Part shown: one piece after another, positions 6,744 through 7,989 of the stretch
How positions within the stretch are numbered: position 1 is the first letter of the stretch
Layout of the letters: the number at the start of each line of letters is the position of its first letter
Assembly (NCBI GenBank): GCA_018222695.1
Contig: JAAEZV010000069.1
Span: 1 to 7,989, forward strand
DNA: 7,989 nt
Reading direction: 5' to 3'
Source: Gammaproteobacteria bacterium
Lineage (GTDB): Bacteria; Pseudomonadota; Gammaproteobacteria; Pseudomonadales; Halieaceae
Position numbers and translations under genes: made by a program
Notes under the pieces: generated by a model
What the model saw: only the letters and a program-made list of their open reading frames with translations
Told to the model about the DNA's origin: nothing
Databases searched by the model: none

Positions 6744-7172
6744 ATGCTGTGGATACAGGGCTTTCACGTCATCTTTGTTGTCTGCTGGTTTGCGGGCATC
6801 TTCTACCTGCCGCGTATCCTCGTGTACTACGCCCAAAGTCCCGACGTTGAGACCAAAGCGGTGCTGGCGGTGATGGCGCGCAAACTCTACCGATTCGTCA
6901 CGCCCTTTATGGTGCTCGCGATTGCACTCGGCCTATGGCGCTTGAGCTTTCAATGGGAGTACTACCTGTCGTCGGGCTGGATGATCGCTAAACTTGTGGG
7001 GGTCGTGTGTTTGGTGGTCTACCATTTTCAGACCGGCGTCTATGTGGGACGGGTCTGCCGCGGCGAAGACGACCGAACCCACGTGTTTTATCGGGTCTTT
7101 AACGAAGTGCCCGTCTTATTCTTGTTTGCGATCGTGCTACTGGTCTACCTGCGCCCCGCATTGAGCGGCTGA
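6744..7172 (+). CDS. hemJ: HemJ, protoporphyrinogen IX oxidase (membrane)
   Basis: HemJ is the inner-membrane, heme b-containing enzyme that oxidises protoporphyrinogen IX to protoporphyrin IX, the penultimate step of heme synthesis, replacing HemG or HemY in many proteobacteria. The 142-residue product has the standard length. It has four likely membrane segments (about 4-23, 51-68, 80-98 and 121-137). Family signatures are MLWIQGFHVIFVVCWFAGIF (1-20, His8 being the likely heme ligand), ARKLYRFVTPFMV (45-57), GWMIAKL (78-84, with the conserved Lys83), YHFQTG (93-98) and FNEVPVLFLF (119-128). ATG 6744 is chosen because AAAAGGA lies seven bases upstream and the product matches the family start; an upstream in-frame GTG at 6657 would add 29 residues outside the family. 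hemL follows after 69 bases in the same direction, so both ends of the heme pathway are represented. Confidence 0.93.
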   Translation: MLWIQGFHVIFVVCWFAGIFYLPRILVYYAQSPDVETKAVLAVMARKLYRFVTPFMVLAIALGLWRLSFQWEYYLSSGWMIAKLVGVVCLVVYHFQTGVYVGRVCRGEDDRTHVFYRVFNEVPVLFLFAIVLLVYLRPALSG

Positions 7173-7202
7173 TGCCGCTGGGGTGCGCAGAGGCGCCCGG
7201 CC

Positions 7203-7211
7203 TGCGATAAT
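7203..7211 (+). promoter_or_regulatory. Extended -10 promoter for hemL
   Basis: TGCGATAAT combines a TGn extension with GATAAT (5 of 6 to TATAAT). It lies 30 bases upstream of the hemL start; transcription would begin near 7218, giving a leader of about 24 bases. The -35 region (GTGCGC at 17-base spacing) is poor, as is common for extended -10 promoters. It suggests that hemL can be transcribed independently of hemJ. Confidence 0.5.
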
Positions 7212-7241
7212 TAAGGCAAACAAAAGCAACATTGGTTAGTC

Positions 7242-7989
7242 ATGAGTCGATCTGAAGCGCTCTTCGAGCGCGCTAAACACACCATTCCCGGTGGCGTGAA
7301 CTCGCCCGTGCGGGCCTTCAAAGCGGTGGGTGGAACGCCCCGGTTCATGGAGCGCGCCGAGGGCGCCTATCTCTTTGATGCCGACGGCAAGCGCTACATC
7401 GATTACGTGCTCTCCTGGGGCCCGATGATCATGGGTCACAACCACCCTCGCGTGCGCGAGGCGGTCGTAGAAGCAGCCCAGAGTGGGCTCAGCTTTGGCT
7501 GCCCCACCGAGATCGAGATCGAGCTCGCTGAAACCATTAGCACGCTCGTGCCCAGCATGTCGCTGGTGCGCATGACCAGCTCGGGTACCGAGGCCACCAT
7601 GAGCGCCATTCGTCTGGCGCGTGGCTTTACCGGACGCGACAAGATCATCAAGTTCGAGGGCTGCTATCACGGGCACTCGGATTCGCTACTGATCAAGGCG
7701 GGCTCCGGTGCGCTGACGTTTGGCGTGCCCAGCTCGCCAGGTGTGCCGGAGGTACTGGCGCAACATACCGTCACCCTGCCCTTTAATGACCTCGGGGCGC
7801 TCGAAGCCGCCATGGACGAGTTGGGTGATCAGGTCGCCTGTGTGATTACCGAGCCAGTTGCCGGCAACATGAATTGCATCCCATCGGTCGAGGGCTACCT
7901 CGAAGGCATGCGGGAGCTCTGTACTCGCCATGGCGCGGTACTGATCTTTGACGAGGTGATGACCGGCTTCCGATTCGGCACCGGCGGCG
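7242..7989 (+). CDS. hemL: Glutamate-1-semialdehyde 2,1-aminomutase, 3' end cut by window edge
   Basis: HemL is a cytosolic PLP enzyme that converts glutamate-1-semialdehyde to 5-aminolevulinate, ending the C5 route from glutamyl-tRNA. The frame is open for 249 codons to the window edge; the family is about 425-430 residues, so roughly 60% is present. Signatures are [12 protein letters not shown] (15-26), [12 protein letters not shown] (69-80), [16 protein letters not shown] (113-128, PLP phosphate binding), GCYHGHSDS (140-148), EPVAGNMN and DEVMTGFR (237-244, with Asp237 contacting the PLP ring nitrogen). The Schiff-base lysine lies beyond the window. ATG 7242 matches the family start, but no good Shine-Dalgarno precedes it. 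It follows hemJ by 69 bases and has its own likely extended -10 promoter. Confidence 0.97.
   Translation, partial: MSRSEALFERAKHTIPGGVNSPVRAFKAVGGTPRFMERAEGAYLFDADGKRYIDYVLSWGPMIMGHNHPRVREAVVEAAQSGLSFGCPTEIEIELAETISTLVPSMSLVRMTSSGTEATMSAIRLARGFTGRDKIIKFEGCYHGHSDSLLIKAGSGALTFGVPSSPGVPEVLAQHTVTLPFNDLGALEAAMDELGDQVACVITEPVAGNMNCIPSVEGYLEGMRELCTRHGAVLIFDEVMTGFRFGTGG

Noticed and set aside
7236..7931. Minus-strand frames opposite hemL (7236-7676 and 7686-7931)
   Set aside because: They are shadows of hemL, which has clear aminomutase motifs along this whole stretch.
1..7989. CRISPR arrays, tRNA or rRNA genes, insertion sequences, prophage or defence genes
   Set aside because: No direct-repeat array, tRNA-like cloverleaf, transposase or integrase is visible; the window is dense core genome with short gaps.

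Overview
The window (about 60% G+C by eye, no mobile elements, no RNA genes) is a compact, densely coding stretch of chromosomal core genome from a gammaproteobacterium. The organism call rests on protein signatures (E. coli-like TyrS with KFGKT, MepM-type M23 peptidase, ErpA, HemJ followed by HemL) and on gene order. From memory, tyrS / M23 peptidase / anmK facing erpA / bactofilin / DUF6776-like / argC is the order in Pseudomonas aeruginosa around PA0662-PA0668. A marine non-Pseudomonas lineage (for example Cellvibrionales/Halieaceae) is possible because hemJ and hemL are adjacent here, but the sequence does not settle this.

Layout. (1) 1-1248, minus: tyrS, running off the left edge. (2) 1249-1433: divergent control region with a good -10 box for the plus-strand genes and a nested perfect inverted repeat. 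(3) 1434-3871, plus: an inner-membrane-anchored M23 murein endopeptidase (MepM type) coupled by a 4-base overlap to anmK, the anhydro-MurNAc kinase of wall recycling. (4) 3872-3946: short convergent gap. (5) 6636-3947, minus: argC, a membrane coiled-coil protein of unknown function (DUF6776-like), a bactofilin and erpA, in transcription order; a strong GC-rich hairpin separates bactofilin from erpA. (6) 6637-6743: divergent gap. (7) 6744-7989, plus: hemJ (protoporphyrinogen oxidase) and the first 249 codons of hemL (glutamate-1-semialdehyde aminomutase), the latter with an extended -10 promoter; hemL runs off the right edge.

How the genes work together. Three themes are interleaved. Envelope: M23 endopeptidase opens peptidoglycan cross-links, AnmK salvages the anhydro-MurNAc released by wall turnover, and the bactofilin plus the membrane coiled-coil protein could form a cytoskeletal scaffold with a periplasmic arm. 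Iron and heme: ErpA delivers Fe-S clusters, HemL and HemJ serve early and late heme synthesis. Translation and amino acids: TyrS and ArgC. The most interesting hypothesis is that the bactofilin, the DUF6776-like protein and the M23 enzyme form a local cell-wall shaping module. The other points worth checking are the inverted repeat upstream of tyrS, the bactofilin-erpA hairpin, and a HIGS variant of the HIGH motif in TyrS. Most of the window is otherwise ordinary housekeeping sequence.
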